From Roseicyclus mahoneyensis (GTDB taxonomy: Bacteria; Pseudomonadota; Alphaproteobacteria; Rhodobacterales; Rhodobacteraceae), in assembly GCF_003148775.1 (NCBI RefSeq), contig NZ_QGGW01000001.1, positions 620,001-684,000 on the forward strand: a stretch of DNA of 64,000 nucleotides, read 5' to 3'. Within the stretch, counting starts at the first letter, position 1. Each line of letters begins with the position of its first letter. Of the stretch, positions 36,439 to 46,569 are shown in pieces. The notes beneath the pieces were generated by a model. The model worked only from the letters and a program-made list of their open reading frames with translations, did not search any database and was not told the origin of the DNA. Made by a program: the position numbers and the translations under genes.

Positions 36439-37593
36439 ATGAACCGTTTCACAGCCGCATCCGCAGCGCTTCTGGCCAGCACGGCGCTTGCGCAGGCCGG
36501 TGGCATCGAACGCAACGCCTTCACGACAGCGATCCTGTTCGAGCAAGGCACCTATGTCGAGTTGGGCTACAGCTTCGTCAGCCCCGACGTGTCCGGCGTT
36601 CAGCAGGCCACTGCCAGTGCGACCTCGCTCGCAGGCACGCCGAGCGGCGGCGTCGCACCGTCCTATGGCTTTGCCACGCTGAGCTTTGCCACGGCGATCA
36701 ATGATCGGTTGACCGCCGCGCTCGTCTATGATGCGCCGGTCGGCGCCGATGTCGCTTACGCTCCCGGCCCCTACGTGTTCGCGGGATCAGAGGCCGAGCT
36801 GCGGTCGCAACAGGTCACAGCCGCGCTGCGTTATGAGTTGACGGACAACATATCCGTTTTCGGTGGCCTGCGCGCCGCGCGCGTTTCCGGCGATGCCTAT
36901 GTGACAACGACGTCGTTTTCCTACCTGCTCGACGACGCGCAAAGCGATACCGGCTTCGGCTACATGTTGGGCGCAGCCTACGAAATCCCCGACATCGCGC
37001 TGCGTGTGGCCCTGACCTATTTCAGCGAGATCGACCTCGACCTCACCTCGCGAGAGGCGCTGGTGGGGGCAGCCGGCATTCCGGCATCGGCGCTGGCCGC
37101 TGGTGCGGTGCCATCTAGCTTCGGCATAACGCTGCCGGACTCCGTCTTGCTCGAGGCGCAAACGGGCGTTGCCGAGGGTACGCTGGTCTTCGGCTCGGTC
37201 CGCTGGGTTGACTGGAGCGAGTTCACGATCACCCCGAACTTCTATCCAGCCGCAGGTGGCGGCGTCGGCGGTGACCTCGCCTTCTATCGCGGCGACAGCA
37301 TCACCTACACGCTGGGCGGGGCCCGCGTGCTGAACGACAACTGGACCGTCCTCGGCTCGCTCCTTTACGAAGAGGGCAACGGTGGATTCGTTGGCAACCT
37401 CGGCCCGACCGACGGGCGCACGGCATTGTCGCTGGGAGCCCGCTATACCAATGGCCCGATCGTGATTTCAGGCGGCCTGCAATACAGCTGGATCGGGGAC
37501 GCCCAGACCGCCTTTGGTCCGTTGCAGCCGGTGGCAAGCTTCACCGACAACACAGCGCTCAGCGCATCGATCCGGTTCGGCTACCGCTTCTGA
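36439..37593 (+). CDS. FadL-family outer-membrane transport protein
   Basis: This 384-residue protein has a signal peptide (MNRFTAASAALLASTALAQA), then NAFTTAILFEQGTYVELGYS, which corresponds to the FadL/OmpP1 N-terminal hatch region. A run of beta strands follows, and the chain ends in the aromatic signature IRFGYRF. FadL-type channels pass hydrophobic compounds such as fatty acids or aromatics across the outer membrane. GGGGAGGACACC precedes the ATG, and a strong terminator follows. Confidence 0.87.
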   Translation: MNRFTAASAALLASTALAQAGGIERNAFTTAILFEQGTYVELGYSFVSPDVSGVQQATASATSLAGTPSGGVAPSYGFATLSFATAINDRLTAALVYDAPVGADVAYAPGPYVFAGSEAELRSQQVTAALRYELTDNISVFGGLRAARVSGDAYVTTTSFSYLLDDAQSDTGFGYMLGAAYEIPDIALRVALTYFSEIDLDLTSREALVGAAGIPASALAAGAVPSSFGITLPDSVLLEAQTGVAEGTLVFGSVRWVDWSEFTITPNFYPAAGGGVGGDLAFYRGDSITYTLGGARVLNDNWTVLGSLLYEEGNGGFVGNLGPTDGRTALSLGARYTNGPIVISGGLQYSWIGDAQTAFGPLQPVASFTDNTALSASIRFGYRF

Positions 37594-37614
37594 CCAAGGA
37601 CAAGACGTCACGAC

Positions 37615-37644
37615 AAACCCCCGTGCCGTGGCGCGGGGGTTTTT
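37615..37644. terminator. Rho-independent terminator between fadL-like and hflX genes
   Basis: AAACCCCCG pairs with CGGGGGTTT around a 10-nt loop and ends in a T-run on the plus strand. It starts 22 nt after the FadL-family stop and precedes the convergent hflX stop by 8 nt, so it probably serves both. Confidence 0.85.
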
Positions 37645-37651
37645 CTTTGGC

Positions 37652-38956
37652 TCACAACCGCCGGAACGCCTGTTCCTGCCGGTCGGTCCAGAGCACGCGC
37701 AAAACGGTTTCCGTCTCGCCCGGCTCCTCGCCCTCGACCACGCCCTGACCGAAGAGCCACGCCCGGCGCTTGCCATCCGAATGGGCCAGCGCCACCTGCG
37801 AGACATGGCGCGGCGGGGCCAGCGTCTGCGCCACGGCGGCGAGCATCGCAGGCAACCCCTCGCCCGTCAGCGCCGAGACGGCAAAGACCCCCTCGCGACG
37901 CTCTGCCATAGTGCGCAGCGCCTCGGCGGTCTCGGGCGGCACCCGGTCCATCTTGTTCCAGACCTCGATCAGCGGCGCGGTCTCTGCCACACCCAGATCG
38001 CGCAGGATCTTCACGACATCGCCGGCCTGCTCTTCCGTCTTGGGATGGCTGATGTCGCGCACATGCACGATCAGGTCGGCGTCCAGCACCTCCTCCAGCG
38101 TCGCGCGGAAGGCCGCGACCAGCTGCGTCGGCAGATCGCTGATGAAGCCCACGGTGTCGGACAAGATCACATCGGTCCCGTCGGGCAGGCTGACCGCGCG
38201 CATCGTGGGATCGAGCGTTGCGAACAGCATGTCCTTGGCCAAAACCTCGGCGCCTGTCAGGTGGTTGAACAGCGTGGATTTCCCGGCGTTGGTGTAGCCC
38301 ACCAGCGCAACGATCGGATAGGGGATCTTCTTGCGCGCCTTGCGATGCAGCGCGCGCGTCTTGACCACGCGGGCCAATTGGCGGCGGATGCGCACAACCG
38401 CCTCGTCGATGGCGCGCCGGTCGGCCTCGATCTGGGTCTCGCCGGGGCCGCCGACAAAGCCAAGCCCGCCGCGCTGCCGTTCCAGGTGGGTCCAGGCGCG
38501 CACCAGCCGGGTTCGCTGATAGGACAGCGCCGCCAGTTCCACCTGCAACACGCCCTCGCGCGTCGCGGCGCGGTCGGCGAAGATCTCGAGGATCAGGCCG
38601 GTCCGGTCCAGAAGCTTGACGCCCCATTCCTTTTCCAGATTGCGCTGCTGCACCGGCGTCACCGGCCCGTCGATCAAGACAAGGCCGATATCTTGCGCCT
38701 TGATCCGGTCCTTGAGTTCCGCGATCTTGCCGGTGCCGAACAACAGACCGGGCTGCGCCTTGGGAAGGCCCACGATCAGCGCGTCTGCGACCTCCAGATC
38801 AGGCAAGGCGGCCGCCAAGGCCACGGCTTCCTCAAGCGCGGGGCCGGGCTCGCGCCGCGCCCGGTCGGCCTTGATGTCGGGATGCACGACAAGCGCCCGC
38901 ATCGGCCCCTTGTCCGTCGCCAAGCTGTCGTGGTCAGAGGAGGACGAGGACGTCAC
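37652..38956 (-). CDS. hflX: Ribosome-associated GTPase HflX
   Basis: This 434-residue GTPase splits stalled or dormant ribosomes. An N-terminal nucleotide-binding domain with GTGKIAEL and [16 protein letters not shown] precedes the G domain: G1 [12 protein letters not shown]2 FATLDPT, G3 DTVGF and G4 NKMD. A GTG start overlaps the stop of hfq (GTGA), with GGAGAAGA before it, so the two are coupled as in many proteobacteria. Confidence 0.95.
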   Translation of the reverse strand: MTSSSSSDHDSLATDKGPMRALVVHPDIKADRARREPGPALEEAVALAAALPDLEVADALIVGLPKAQPGLLFGTGKIAELKDRIKAQDIGLVLIDGPVTPVQQRNLEKEWGVKLLDRTGLILEIFADRAATREGVLQVELAALSYQRTRLVRAWTHLERQRGGLGFVGGPGETQIEADRRAIDEAVVRIRRQLARVVKTRALHRKARKKIPYPIVALVGYTNAGKSTLFNHLTGAEVLAKDMLFATLDPTMRAVSLPDGTDVILSDTVGFISDLPTQLVAAFRATLEEVLDADLIVHVRDISHPKTEEQAGDVVKILRDLGVAETAPLIEVWNKMDRVPPETAEALRTMAERREGVFAVSALTGEGLPAMLAAVAQTLAPPRHVSQVALAHSDGKRRAWLFGQGVVEGEEPGETETVLRVLWTDRQEQAFRRL

Positions 38957-39186
38957 TCTTCTCCGTCATAAAGGTTGATCGGCTGCGCCGGCATCACGGT
39001 CGAGATCGCGTGCTTGTAGACCAGCTGGCTTTGCCCGTCCCGGCGCAAGAGTACGCAGAAATTGTCGAACCAGGTGATCACACCTTGCAACTTCACCCCG
39101 TTGATCAGGAAGATCGTCACGGGAACCTTGGTCTTGCGGACGTGGTTCAGGAACGCGTCTTGCAGGTTTTGCTTGTTTTCGGCCAT
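38953..39186 (-). CDS. hfq: RNA chaperone Hfq
   Basis: This 77-residue Sm-like protein forms a hexamer that pairs small RNAs with mRNAs. Sm1 is seen in [20 protein letters not shown] and Sm2 in [12 protein letters not shown]. The C-terminal tail is short, typical of alphaproteobacteria. It lies between trkH and hflX on the minus strand. Confidence 0.98.
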   Translation of the reverse strand: MAENKQNLQDAFLNHVRKTKVPVTIFLINGVKLQGVITWFDNFCVLLRRDGQSQLVYKHAISTVMPAQPINLYDGEE

Positions 39187-39322
39187 GTCTTTGGTGCCTT
39201 CTTGAGGTCGGGCTGCCGGTGGTTGGGCAAGTCTCGAGTGATCGTTCCGGGGCGAACGCCTATTGTGTGCCGATATTTGCGAGCAAAGATCAAGCCCCCG
39301 ACGCCAGATTGGGCGATAAGCC

Positions 39323-40840
39323 CTAACTGCGCCAGAAGGTCGGATTGAACACGGCTATGAAAACCAGCGTTTCCATCCGCCCCACAATCATCGCGGCGGC
39401 AAGGATCAGCTTGGCCCCGTCTCCCAGCGCCAGATAGATCACCGGATCGGTCCCCGCGACGCTGGCCAGCGGCCCGCAAGTCGAAAGCGCGGCTATGGCC
39501 AGCATCAAGGCCTGCTCGAACGGTAGGCCTGCGGCAGTCAGCGCCAGCATCACCGCCGCGACCGAGGTCAGAAACAGCATGAAGAAGATCCAGGCCACAA
39601 AAGCCCCCTCGCGCCGGATGCGCCGCCCCAGCCGTCCGGCACCGGCAACCGAATGGGGATGGACCAGCCGCTCGATCTCGCGCGCACCATGCTTGTAGAG
39701 CGCGTAAACCCTCAGCAGCTTCAGCCCGCCCGCCGTGGTCGCCACCCCGCCCCCCATGATCGCCACACCCACCAGAATCAGGCCAGATGTCTCCAGCCCC
39801 GACCAGCTTTGCGCCCCGGCCCAGCTTTCCGACACGAAACCGGCGGTGGTCAGGAAAGACAGCATGGTGAAGGCCGCCCCCCAAAGTGCTGCCAACGCCC
39901 CTCCCGCATCGGCCAGTTCATCGACCTCATAGGCACCCAGCCAGTGGCGCGCGAACAACACGGTCGTCAGCACCACGACCGTGAGCAGCGCAAGCCGCAC
40001 CTCGCGGTCGCGCACCACCCTTTCGACCGCCGCGCGGCTGACACCCGAGGTAAAGCTGCGCCGTGTCAGCGCGAAAACCAGAAACAGCGCGATCAGAACC
40101 TCGCCTGCAAACCCTGCGCCCGCATCCTTGAGGCCCCCCGCCGCCGTGATCCCCGAGGTGGACAGCGTCGACATCGCATGGATGACCGCATTCAGCGGCC
40201 GCTCCCCCGCCAGCACCAGCGCCAGCGCCAGCGTCGCCGTCAGGCCCAGATAGACGGGCGCCAGCATCGCCGCATGCCGACGCAACCGGTCGGCGGGGGC
40301 GGCCGCGCGCATCTGGCCCGACTGCGGCATACGCTGTCCGGGATTGTTGGCCTCCGACGTCACCTCGAACCCGCCAAGGTTCAAGGGCGCCAGCACCGCC
40401 ATGGCGGTGATCCAGATCAAGATGCCGCCGAACCAGCCCACTGTCGCGCGCCACAGATGCACGGTGTCGGCCAGCCGCGCAGGCTCGAACACCGGCGCGC
40501 CAGTGGTGGTCAGCGCCGAGACCATGTCGAAATAGACGTTGATCGCACGCGCAAATCCCACCGCCTCGAACATCGGAAGGCCAAGGACGACCGGCAGCCA
40601 GAGATAAGACAACAGAAGCGAGATCAGGTATTTCTGGTCGGTGTCCGTGCGCCGCCGCGCCTGCGTTGCAAAGCCCAGCAATACTGCCACGACCGCCACC
40701 AAAAGCCCGGTATAGAAAAACACCCGCGCCGTGTCGTGATCGCGCACCGCAAGCCCGTAGACCGACGGGACCAGCATCGCGCCGGCGGCGGTGAAGAGCA
40801 GCACCACGAAGAACGGAAGATTGCGGAAATACCCGGCCAT
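39323..40840 (-). CDS. trkH: Trk-type potassium uptake membrane protein
   Basis: This 505-residue inner-membrane protein is the channel-like subunit of Trk potassium uptake. Filter-like loops are visible as [30 protein letters not shown] and LSTCGPLAS, the four TxGx repeats of TrkH. The ATG at 40840 starts the conserved region and lies 4 nt after the trkA stop, so the two are cotranscribed and form one complex. Confidence 0.93.
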   Translation of the reverse strand: MAGYFRNLPFFVVLLFTAAGAMLVPSVYGLAVRDHDTARVFFYTGLLVAVVAVLLGFATQARRRTDTDQKYLISLLLSYLWLPVVLGLPMFEAVGFARAINVYFDMVSALTTTGAPVFEPARLADTVHLWRATVGWFGGILIWITAMAVLAPLNLGGFEVTSEANNPGQRMPQSGQMRAAAPADRLRRHAAMLAPVYLGLTATLALALVLAGERPLNAVIHAMSTLSTSGITAAGGLKDAGAGFAGEVLIALFLVFALTRRSFTSGVSRAAVERVVRDREVRLALLTVVVLTTVLFARHWLGAYEVDELADAGGALAALWGAAFTMLSFLTTAGFVSESWAGAQSWSGLETSGLILVGVAIMGGGVATTAGGLKLLRVYALYKHGAREIERLVHPHSVAGAGRLGRRIRREGAFVAWIFFMLFLTSVAAVMLALTAAGLPFEQALMLAIAALSTCGPLASVAGTDPVIYLALGDGAKLILAAAMIVGRMETLVFIAVFNPTFWRS

Positions 40841-40844
40841 CGGC

Positions 40845-42221
40845 TCAGAAGAAATCGATCGAGACCTGCAGCAAGGTCTCGACCGCGGGCACATCGGCGG
40901 CCAGCGCGAAGATCACGATGCTGTCGCCTTCCTCAAGCCGCAAGGTTCCGCTGGGCCGCACGACCTTGCCGCCCTTCTGCACGGCGGCCACCAGCGCGCC
41001 TTCGGGAAAATCGATGTCGCGGATCTGGCGCCCGGCGATGGACGAGGTCGACAGAACCTGCGCCTCGATCACCTCTGCCTCGGCATCGCCGATGGAATAG
41101 ACGCCGCGCACCCGCCCGTGCCGGATATGGCGCAGGATCGAACTGACGGTCGAGGCGCGCGGGTTGATATGCGCGTCGATCCCGAGGGGGCCCATCATCG
41201 GCAACAGAGAGGGGTCATTGACCAGCGCGATGGCCAGCCCGGCACCGGCCGATTTCGCCCGGACCGAGGTCAGCAGGTTCGTCTTGTCATCATCGGTCAC
41301 GCACAACACCGCATCGACCCGGTCGATCCCCGCCTCACGCAAGATATCCATGTCGAGCCCGTCACCGTTCAACACGATGGTGCGCTCCAGCGCATCGGCG
41401 GCCACCTCGGCGCGGGCGCGGGATTTCTCGATTACCCGCGTGCGCACCCGGTCGGCACCCTGTTCCAGCGCGCGCGCCACGTTGAGGCCCACATTGCCGC
41501 CGCCGATGATCAGCACCCGCTCGGGGCGCTTGGCGGTCTTGCCAAAAATCTCCAGCGTGCGGCCCGCGTCTTGGGTGTGGGTGAAGACATAGATCTGGTC
41601 GCCCGCAAACAGCTGATCGCCCGGCTCGGGCGCAAACAGCGTGCCCTTGCGGCGCACCCCCACCACGATGGCGCGCAAGGTCGAGAACAGTTCCGACAAT
41701 TGCCGCAGCGGCGTCTCCAGCACAGGACAGTCTGCATCCAGCTGGATGCCCAGCATCCGCGCATCACCCGACAGGAAGCTTTCGGTGTCGAAGGTGGAGG
41801 GCGAGCGGATGCGCGCCAATGCCGCCTGCGCCACCTCCTCCTCGGGCGAGATCACCACGTCGATGGGCAGGTGGTCGCGGCGGTAGAGGTCGGAATAGAT
41901 CGCATCGAGATAGCTGCGCGCGCGCAGCCGCGCGATCTTGCGCGGCACGGCAAAGACGGAATGGGCGACCTGACAGGTGACCATGTTCACCTCGTCCGAA
42001 AAGGTCGCGGCAATGATCATGTCGGCATCGCGCGCGCCCGCCTTTTCCAGCACGTCCGGGTAAGAGGCAAAGCCCGTCAGCCCCTGCACATCCAGCGTGT
42101 CGGTGGCGCGGCGCACGAGGTCGGGGTTGTTGTCGACCACCGTCACATCGTTGTTCTCGCCCGACAGATGGCGCGCGATCTGCCAGCCGACCTGGCCCGC
42201 GCCGCAGATGATGACCTTCAT
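40845..42221 (-). CDS. trkA: Trk potassium uptake regulatory protein
   Basis: This 458-residue cytosolic protein has two RCK units, each with an NAD-binding Rossmann motif (KVIICGAGQVGWQIARHL at the start, VLIIGGGNVGLNVARAL in the middle) and a TrkA_C lobe. It gates TrkH in response to nucleotides. The ATG at 42221 begins at the first Rossmann strand; the longer reading to 42428 runs through a family A repeat. In many alphaproteobacteria trkA follows ntrX, but here an Atm1-type transporter gene precedes it. Confidence 0.95.
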   Translation of the reverse strand: MKVIICGAGQVGWQIARHLSGENNDVTVVDNNPDLVRRATDTLDVQGLTGFASYPDVLEKAGARDADMIIAATFSDEVNMVTCQVAHSVFAVPRKIARLRARSYLDAIYSDLYRRDHLPIDVVISPEEEVAQAALARIRSPSTFDTESFLSGDARMLGIQLDADCPVLETPLRQLSELFSTLRAIVVGVRRKGTLFAPEPGDQLFAGDQIYVFTHTQDAGRTLEIFGKTAKRPERVLIIGGGNVGLNVARALEQGADRVRTRVIEKSRARAEVAADALERTIVLNGDGLDMDILREAGIDRVDAVLCVTDDDKTNLLTSVRAKSAGAGLAIALVNDPSLLPMMGPLGIDAHINPRASTVSSILRHIRHGRVRGVYSIGDAEAEVIEAQVLSTSSIAGRQIRDIDFPEGALVAAVQKGGKVVRPSGTLRLEEGDSIVIFALAADVPAVETLLQVSIDFF

Positions 42222-42319
42222 GAACCGTTCGTCCCTTCGGCCGCGTCCCCGCCTGAGTGACACGCCGCCCCGGCACAGGTCAATCCACCACGCCGGTCGG
42301 AGGCCCAGCCCCCCGGCCC

Positions 42320-42342
42320 CTTCATCTTTCCAAAAATATGCA
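42320..42342 (-). repeat. Short intergenic repeat, family A copy 4
   Basis: CTTCATC followed by TTTCCAAAAATATGCA is nearly identical to the copy at 1168-1190. It lies between the Atm1-type gene stop and the trkA start. Confidence 0.6.
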
Positions 42343-42378
42343 AGCACAGCCTGCCCGAGGGCACGCGGCCGGGGGCTG

Positions 42379-44250
42379 TCACGCCTCGTCCTCCTCGCCC
42401 GACATCTGCCGCGCCCACATGGAGGCATAGCGCCCGCCCGCCGCGATCAGCGCGTCATGGGTGCCACGCTCCACGATCTCGCCGGCCTCCAGCACGATGA
42501 TCTGGTCGGCATCCACCACCGTCGACAGCCGGTGTGCGATGGTGATGACCGACCGCCCCTGCCCCATCATCTTCAGCTCATGCTGGATGTCGCGCTCGGT
42601 CTCGGTATCGAGGGCCGATGTCGCCTCATCCAAGAGCAAGATCGGCGGGTCCTTCAAGAGCGTGCGCGCGATGCCCACGCGCTGCTTCTCGCCGCCCGAC
42701 AGTTTCAGGCCCCGCTCGCCCACGGTGGTCTCGTAGCCATCTGGCAGCGCCTCGATGAAATCATGGATGCGCGCGGCGCGTGCGGCGGCCACGATCTCTT
42801 CTTGCGTGGCGCCCGCGCGGCCATAGCCGATGTTGTAGCCGATCGTATCGTTGAAAAGAACCGTGTCTTGCGGCACCACGCCGATGGCGTCATGCAGACT
42901 TGCTTGCGTCACGTCGCGCAGATCCTGCCCGTCGATACGGATCGCCCCGCCGGTCACGTCATAGAACCGGAACAAGAGCCGCCCGATGGTCGATTTGCCA
43001 GACCCCGAGGGGCCGACCAGCGCGACGGTTTCCCCCGGTTTCAAGGTGAAATCGAGCCCCTTCAGGATCTTGCGGTTGGGATCATAGGCAAAGCGGACGT
43101 CCTCGAACACGACCTCACCGCCCGTAACGCGCAAAGGCTTCGCGCCGGGTTTGTCGGCAACCTCTTTCGGTTGCTCCAAAAGGTCGAACATCTCGCCCAT
43201 GTCGACCAGCGCCTGCCGGATCTCGCGGTAGACGGTGCCCAGAAAGTTCAGCGGGATGGTGATCTGGATCATGAAGGCGTTGACCATCACGAAATCGCCC
43301 ACCGTCAGATCACCCCGCTGCACGCCAAGCGCCGCCATCACCATCACCAGCACAAGGCCCGTCGTGATGATCAGCGCCTGACCGAAGTTCAAAAAGGCCA
43401 GCGAAGTCGCTGTCTTGATCGAGGCCTTCTCATAGCCCTCCATCGCGCGGTCATAGCGGTCGGCCTCGTGCGCCTCGGCGCCGAAATACTTGACCGTCTC
43501 GAAATTCAGCAAGCTGTCGACGGCCTTTTGGTTGGCATCGGTGTCTTGCAGGTTCATCTCGCGCCGGATCTTCACCCGCCATTCGGTCACCGTGAAGGTG
43601 AACCAGATGTAAAGGCCGATGGTGACAACCAGCACCGCAAGGTAGCTCAGGTCGAAATAGGCCCCAAGAACAAGGGCTGTCAGGATCAGTTCGATGATCA
43701 GCGGGCCGACCGAGAACAGCAAGAATCGCAGCAAGAAATCGACGCCCTTGACCCCGCGTTCGATGATCCGGCTCAGCCCGCCGGTCTTGCGCGTGATGTG
43801 ATACCGCAACGACAAGGCGTGGATATGCCGAAAGGTCTCCAGCGCCAGTTGCCGCAGCGCCCTTTGGGCCACGCGCGCAAAGACCGCGTCGCGCAATTGC
43901 TGAAAGCCGATATTGGCCGCGCGCGCGATCCCATAGGCCACCGTGATCCCGACAGCACCCGCGCCCAGCAGGAAGGCGGGGCTGACTCCCTCGCCGGTCA
44001 GCGCGTCAACGGCGAATTTATAAAGGAAAGGCGTGCCGATCGACACCAGCTTGGCCAGCATCAAGAAGGCCAGCGCGGCCATGACGCGTTGTTTCACCCA
44101 TGGCTTGTCGGCGGGCCAGAGATAGGGCGCGACCCTGCGGATCGTGCGCAGGCCCGAGCGGCGTTCCGCCGACAAGACGGGATCGTCGGGCGCGCCCGGC
44201 GCTGTAGCTTGCGGCGTGGGGCCTGCGGCAATCTGGGTATCGGCTGGCAT
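42379..44250 (-). CDS. Atm1/HMT-type ABC exporter (fused permease-ATPase)
   Basis: This 623-residue half-transporter has six membrane spans (about residues 50-340) and one ATPase domain: Walker A GPSGSGKSTIGRLLF, signature LSGGEKQRVGIA, Walker B ILLLDEATSALD and H-loop IAHRLST. The first half (TFTVTEWRVKIRREMN; SLLNFETVKYFGAE) matches the Atm1/ABCB7 group, which exports glutathione-bound sulfur or metal conjugates and supports iron-sulfur and heavy-metal homeostasis. It lies 72 nt after the LysM gene. Confidence 0.9.
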   Translation of the reverse strand: MPADTQIAAGPTPQATAPGAPDDPVLSAERRSGLRTIRRVAPYLWPADKPWVKQRVMAALAFLMLAKLVSIGTPFLYKFAVDALTGEGVSPAFLLGAGAVGITVAYGIARAANIGFQQLRDAVFARVAQRALRQLALETFRHIHALSLRYHITRKTGGLSRIIERGVKGVDFLLRFLLFSVGPLIIELILTALVLGAYFDLSYLAVLVVTIGLYIWFTFTVTEWRVKIRREMNLQDTDANQKAVDSLLNFETVKYFGAEAHEADRYDRAMEGYEKASIKTATSLAFLNFGQALIITTGLVLVMVMAALGVQRGDLTVGDFVMVNAFMIQITIPLNFLGTVYREIRQALVDMGEMFDLLEQPKEVADKPGAKPLRVTGGEVVFEDVRFAYDPNRKILKGLDFTLKPGETVALVGPSGSGKSTIGRLLFRFYDVTGGAIRIDGQDLRDVTQASLHDAIGVVPQDTVLFNDTIGYNIGYGRAGATQEEIVAAARAARIHDFIEALPDGYETTVGERGLKLSGGEKQRVGIARTLLKDPPILLLDEATSALDTETERDIQHELKMMGQGRSVITIAHRLSTVVDADQIIVLEAGEIVERGTHDALIAAGGRYASMWARQMSGEEDEA

Positions 44251-44322
44251 GGGAAGTATCCTGGCGGGCGTCTGGATCCCTACCTAGGCCCGCCGCACGG
44301 AAATGGCCAGACCGCACCCCGT

Positions 44323-45750
44323 CTAGGGAACCGTGCCGCTGCGCGGCAGGTCGGGCAGCGCGAAGATCTGGCCCGGAAAGATCAGGTCAGGGTTGCGGAT
44401 GCGGTCGCGGTTTTCCTCGAAGATCTGGACGTAGCGGATGCCATCGCCAAAATTCGCCTCGGCAATGCCCCACAGCGTGAAGCCGCGCTGCACCGTGATC
44501 ACTGAGGCGCCGGGGTCGACCAGCATCGGGTTGGCGCGGATGCGGGCCGGGTCCTCGCGCAAGAAAGGGGTCTCGGGGCCGCGCGTCACCGTCCCATCGG
44601 GGGCCACCTGATCGAGGCGCAGCGTGTAGGTGCCGGGATCGACATCGGGCAGATCGAGGCTCCATTGCCCGCCCGGACCGATCTCGCCCAGATTGATCGG
44701 CTGGTTGTTCAGCGTCACCCGCACCGTCGCCTCGGCAGGCCCGCGCCCGGCCAGTGTCACCTCGCCCGTGACGTCATAGGTTATGGCGTCGAGCCGCAAC
44801 TCGGTCATCGCCATCGGCGGCGCGCCGAATGACTGCAAAACCCGCACGCCATCGCGGTCCGCCAGCAAGATCGCGGGTGCCTGAGGGGCGGACGCCTGTG
44901 CTCCGGGCGCGGCAGCGCCCGCTGTCAGCGCCGCGCCGCCCACGGCAGGCTCTGGGGCAGCGACGGGGGCGACGCTGTTTTGTGCCACCTGCGCCTGGGG
45001 TGTGGCCGCGGGGGCGGTCTGCGGATCCGGTGCGCTGTCGGGCGCGGCATCGGCCAGCACCGAGGCCTGCGCGGCGGCGGGGTCTGCATCGCCGGACATT
45101 GGGCCGAGCTGCGGCGCGGTGCTGCTGACCTCGCCCACACCCGGCGGATCGGCGCGGGTCGCTGGCGGCGGATCGGGGGGCAGCGCGGGCTCGATCGTCA
45201 CGGTTGCCACGGCCCCGCCCGAGAAGGGTGCTATCAAGACGGTCTCATCGCCACCGACCGCCGCGCCGTCGGGCAGGACCGCTTGCAGGCTCAGCAGACG
45301 CGGACGCTCGGACGGGGCCAGCGCCAGCATCGCCACGAACTGTCCGGCCGCGTCTGCCGTCACCGTCTCGACCGGTTCGCCATCAAGCGCCAGCGTCACC
45401 TCGGCAAGCGACGCCGCCTGCCCCGCGATCACGGCACTTCCGGCCGCATCGACGCGCACCAGATCGAAACGCGGCGATATGGGTGTCGCAGGGTCGGCGG
45501 GTGTCTGGGGTGTCTCCGGCGTCGCCACCGGGGCCGGCAGTTCGGCGACCTCTCCGGCTGCAGGGGCGGCCGCGTCCGACGCGCCGGCATCGACGACGGT
45601 CACGGGAGACGTGACCGGCCCGGGGGCCTCGGGTCCGTCGCGCAGGATCACGAAGGCCACGGCAGCAGCCACGGCAAGGCCTCCCAGCACGGCGGCACCA
45701 GTTATCGCGGATACGCTGCCCGCCGCTTCCGTGATCTTCGGGTCTGACAT
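44323..45750 (-). CDS. LysM-domain membrane protein
   Basis: This 475-residue protein has an N-terminal membrane anchor (about residues 16-36), a long Pro/Ala-rich periplasmic stretch, Ig-like segments (VTLAGRGPAEATVRV and AGSWSL-type strands), and a C-terminal LysM domain (VQRGFTLWGIAEANFGDG, then NPDLIFPGQIFALP) that should bind peptidoglycan. Similar anchored LysM proteins occur widely in alphaproteobacteria without a defined role. It is divergent from the LOG-family gene. Confidence 0.82.
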   Translation of the reverse strand: MSDPKITEAAGSVSAITGAAVLGGLAVAAAVAFVILRDGPEAPGPVTSPVTVVDAGASDAAAPAAGEVAELPAPVATPETPQTPADPATPISPRFDLVRVDAAGSAVIAGQAASLAEVTLALDGEPVETVTADAAGQFVAMLALAPSERPRLLSLQAVLPDGAAVGGDETVLIAPFSGGAVATVTIEPALPPDPPPATRADPPGVGEVSSTAPQLGPMSGDADPAAAQASVLADAAPDSAPDPQTAPAATPQAQVAQNSVAPVAAPEPAVGGAALTAGAAAPGAQASAPQAPAILLADRDGVRVLQSFGAPPMAMTELRLDAITYDVTGEVTLAGRGPAEATVRVTLNNQPINLGEIGPGGQWSLDLPDVDPGTYTLRLDQVAPDGTVTRGPETPFLREDPARIRANPMLVDPGASVITVQRGFTLWGIAEANFGDGIRYVQIFEENRDRIRNPDLIFPGQIFALPDLPRSGTVP

Positions 45751-45830
45751 TTGGTCCCGTCTTCCTCCCCACGAAAGGTCCGGCCAAGAAGGTCTTTGCC
45801 TTTGGCACGTCGCCGCCGCGGCAGCACTGC

Positions 45831-45859
45831 TTGAGGCCGATTGCCTTTGCCCATATCAG
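45831..45859 (+). promoter_or_regulatory. Candidate promoter of the LOG-family gene
   Basis: TTGAGG, a 17-nt spacer and TATCAG lie 34 nt upstream of the start at 45893. This is a partial sigma-70 match. Confidence 0.4.
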
Positions 45860-45892
45860 GGAACAAAAGCCGATCAAGTGCAAGGGATGCCG

Positions 45893-46438
45893 ATGCAAAG
45901 CCTGTCTGTTTGTGTCTATTGTGGCGCGCGACCCGGCGGCGATCCTGTCTTCATGGAAACTGCCACCGAACTGGGACTGAGCCTTGCGGGCGCGGGCCTG
46001 CGGCTGGTCTATGGCGCGGGCGATGTCGGGCTGATGGGGGCGGTGGCGCGCGCGGCGCAGGCGGCGGGCGGGCAGACCTTCGGCGTCATCCCCGCCCATC
46101 TGATTGCATGGGAGGTCGGCAAGCGCGACCTGACGACCTTTGTGGTCACCGAAACCATGCATGAGCGCAAGAAGGTGATGTTCATGAACGCCGACGCGGT
46201 GGCAGTCCTGCCGGGCGGCGCGGGCAGCCTTGACGAGCTGTTCGAAGTGCTGACGTGGCGACAGCTCGGATTGCACGAGAAACCGATCTACCTGCTCGAC
46301 ATCGCAGGCTACTGGCAACCGCTGATCGCGCTGATCGACCATGTGATCGCGCAAGGCTTTGCCGACCCGTCGCTGCGCAGCTTCTTCGAGGTGGTGCCCG
46401 ATGTCCCGGCCCTGATGGCGCGCCTCGCCCCCTGCTAG
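45893..46438 (+). CDS. LOG-family nucleotide phosphoribohydrolase
   Basis: This 181-residue protein belongs to the LOG (Lonely Guy, TIGR00730) family, which releases free base from nucleoside 5'-monophosphates. The two signatures are present: MHERKKVMF (PGGxGTxxE partner with catalytic Arg) and LPGGAGSLDELFE. An AGGG lies 6 nt before the ATG at 45893; an ATG two codons earlier is also possible. Frames further upstream belong to the divergent LysM gene and are not coding. Confidence 0.88.
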   Translation: MQSLSVCVYCGARPGGDPVFMETATELGLSLAGAGLRLVYGAGDVGLMGAVARAAQAAGGQTFGVIPAHLIAWEVGKRDLTTFVVTETMHERKKVMFMNADAVAVLPGGAGSLDELFEVLTWRQLGLHEKPIYLLDIAGYWQPLIALIDHVIAQGFADPSLRSFFEVVPDVPALMARLAPC

Positions 46439-46523
46439 GCGGCGACGTCGCCCGCCAGGACGACCAGCCGGTTCATCGCCCCGATCTGGTCGCCGGCGCG
46501 CGCCACCAAGCGCCCAAAACGCC

Positions 46524-46549
46524 GACGGCCCGCCAAAGGGCGGGCCGTC
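46524..46549. terminator. Bidirectional terminator between LOG-family gene and sodB
   Basis: GACGGCCCGCC and GGCGGGCCGTC form a perfect 11-bp stem with a 4-nt loop between two convergent genes. Confidence 0.75.
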
Positions 46550-46569
46550 TTGTGGCGCGAAAGCCGGTG

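Noticed and set aside
45002-45892. Long N-terminal extension of the LOG-family gene
   Set aside because: It lies over the divergent LysM gene, is low-complexity, and the proper start has its own ribosome site and promoter.
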